DNA of 64,000 nucleotides from Osmia lignaria lignaria. Its lineage: Eukaryota > Arthropoda > Insecta > Hymenoptera > Megachilidae. The notes beneath the pieces are model-generated. The model saw nothing but the letters and a program-made list of their open reading frames with translations. It ran no database searches and had not been told where the DNA came from. This document shows positions 63,301-64,000 of the stretch, in pieces. A program made the translations under genes and the position numbers. How positions within the stretch are numbered: position 1 is the first letter of the stretch; every line of letters begins with the position of its first letter. The stretch lies in NCBI RefSeq assembly GCF_051020975.1, contig NW_027478167.1, forward strand, positions 5,890,001 through 5,954,000, in the 5' to 3' direction.

Positions 63301-64000
63301 TTCTCTACAAAAAAGGTCTCTTAACATTTTGCCATAGCTCGCTTCGTTTCCGAGATATTTGCAGATTTATCTCAAAGGAAGGGGCCTGACGGACACATTT
63401 CGAAATATTTCTTCTTCTTGTTGTTCTTCTTCTGCACAGCTAAGCTGGAAGTGGCATTTGCAGCTCGCAATAGTGCAGAGTTATCTCAAAGAAAGGGGCC
63501 ACGGTGTTTCTGTATCTCTATTATGTTGGTGCGGCTTTGGAACTTTTAAATATCTCGATATATCTCGAAAACTACGCTTCTGATCAAAAAATATCATAGA
63601 ACATAAATTGTAGGAAACATAATTCTCTACAAAAAAGGTCTCTTAGCATTTTCCCATAGCTGGCATCGTTTCCGAGATATTTGCAGATTTAGCTCAACGG
63701 AAGGGGCCTGACGGACATATTCCGAGATATTTCTTCTTCTTGTTGTTCCTCTTCTGCACAGCTAAACTGGAAGTGGCATTTCCAGCTCGCAATAGTGCAG
63801 AGTTATCTCAAAGAAAGGGGCCACGGTGTTTCTGTATCTCTATTATGTTGGTGCGGCTTCGGAACTTTTAAATATCTTGATATATCTCGAGAACTACGCA
63901 TCTGATCAAAAAATATCACAGAAGATAAAAAGTAGGAAACTTAATTCTCTACAAAAAAGGTCTCTTAACATTTTGCCATAGCTCGCTTCGTTTCCGAGAT
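60362..64000 (+). repeat. Block X: divergent monomers alternating with ordinary ones
   Basis: The divergent type has TTTTCCCATAGCTGGCATCG, GATTTAGCTCAACGG, ATATTCCGAGATATTTC and TTGTTCCTCTTCTGC. It starts at 60362 (321 bp, one T lost, ATATCCGAG), 61971, 62293, 62937 and 63581. From 62293 on it alternates with a type carrying GACACATTTCGAAATATTTC (60683, 62615, 63259), giving a 644-bp dimer. The final 98 bp at 63903 are an unfinished unit. Confidence 0.85.
62293..63580 (+). repeat. 644-bp dimer higher-order repeat, two copies
   Basis: Dimers at 62293-62936 and 62937-63580; a third begins at 63581 and is cut by the window end. An older relative lies at 60362-61004. The TGATCA boundary is mutated at 62615 (TGGTCA) and 62937 (TGATAA). 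Confidence 0.85.

Larger units (their letters stand above)
1..64000 (+). repeat. 322-bp satellite array, 199 full monomers plus a 98-bp partial
   Basis: Head-to-tail tandem array filling the window, all units in the same orientation. Phase is set by TGATCA at base 1. Every unit is 322 bp except: 319 bp at 323, 3426, 5355, 12436, 14688, 15329, 19190, 21119, 24337, 24978, 26263, 26904, 27545, 29459 and 39438; 208 bp at 1930; 307 bp at 28508; 323 bp at 13721 and 22404; 321 bp at 49739, 57144, 59719 and 60362. Any unit start can be rebuilt from this list. The last full unit begins at 63581 and the partial at 63903. The TGATCA start is mutated at 38794, 41689, 44909, 62615 and 62937. Units differ mostly by scattered substitutions. 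No unique sequence lies between units. This is what is seen; a centromeric or heterochromatic location is inferred from satellite biology. Confidence 0.98.

Noticed and set aside
1..64000. Subtelomeric or ribosomal spacer repeat
   Set aside because: No telomeric hexamers and no recognisable rRNA or promoter sequence occur; all 64 kb is one monomer family.

Overview
The window is one uninterrupted tandem (satellite) array. A monomer of 322 bp, about 39% GC, is repeated head to tail on the same strand from the first base to the last. Phased on a TGATCA hexamer at base 1, it holds 199 complete monomers plus the first 98 bp of a 200th. I placed every monomer boundary and the lengths add up exactly to 63,902 bp: 176 units of 322 bp, 15 of 319, 4 of 321, 2 of 323, 1 of 307 and 1 of 208. 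I found no gene, RNA gene, transposon, CRISPR array or other unique sequence. The array runs off both ends of the window.

The organism must be a eukaryote. Long arrays of a roughly two-nucleosome monomer without genes are typical of centromeric or heterochromatic satellites. CpG is close to expectation in the monomer (11 seen, about 12 expected), which fits a genome with little CpG methylation such as many invertebrates, but the sequence alone does not name the species.

Layout. 1-5673: mixed early block, including a 208-bp monomer made by recombination between internal direct repeats. 5674-14687 and 15970-23370: a family of units with GATACATCTC and with a linked pair of variants (G at offset 208, A at 249); a 10-monomer segment of 3,218 bp is present twice here, 8,683 bp apart. 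14688-15969: a 641-bp dimer block that recurs at 26263-27544 and 29459-30099. 23371-30099: mixed block with a 307-bp unit. 30100-46518: long block in which a marker pair of units recurs at 4-, 8-, 8- and 9-unit steps. 46519-51669: four-monomer higher-order repeat with a chimeric unit. 51670-54245: three-monomer higher-order repeat whose copies look identical. 54246-60361: scattered copies of the previous units and a second three-monomer repeat. 60362-64000: alternation of a divergent monomer with an ordinary one.

Within each monomer are a 27-bp imperfect direct repeat 114 bp apart, a 24-nt mirror-symmetric TTC tract that gains and loses whole triplets, six copies of the hexamer TATCTC or its complement GAGATA, and A-tracts near the chosen start. 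A 74-codon open frame starting at TTG recurs in most units. I do not call it a gene: 322 is not a multiple of 3, there is no ATG, and many units carry stops.
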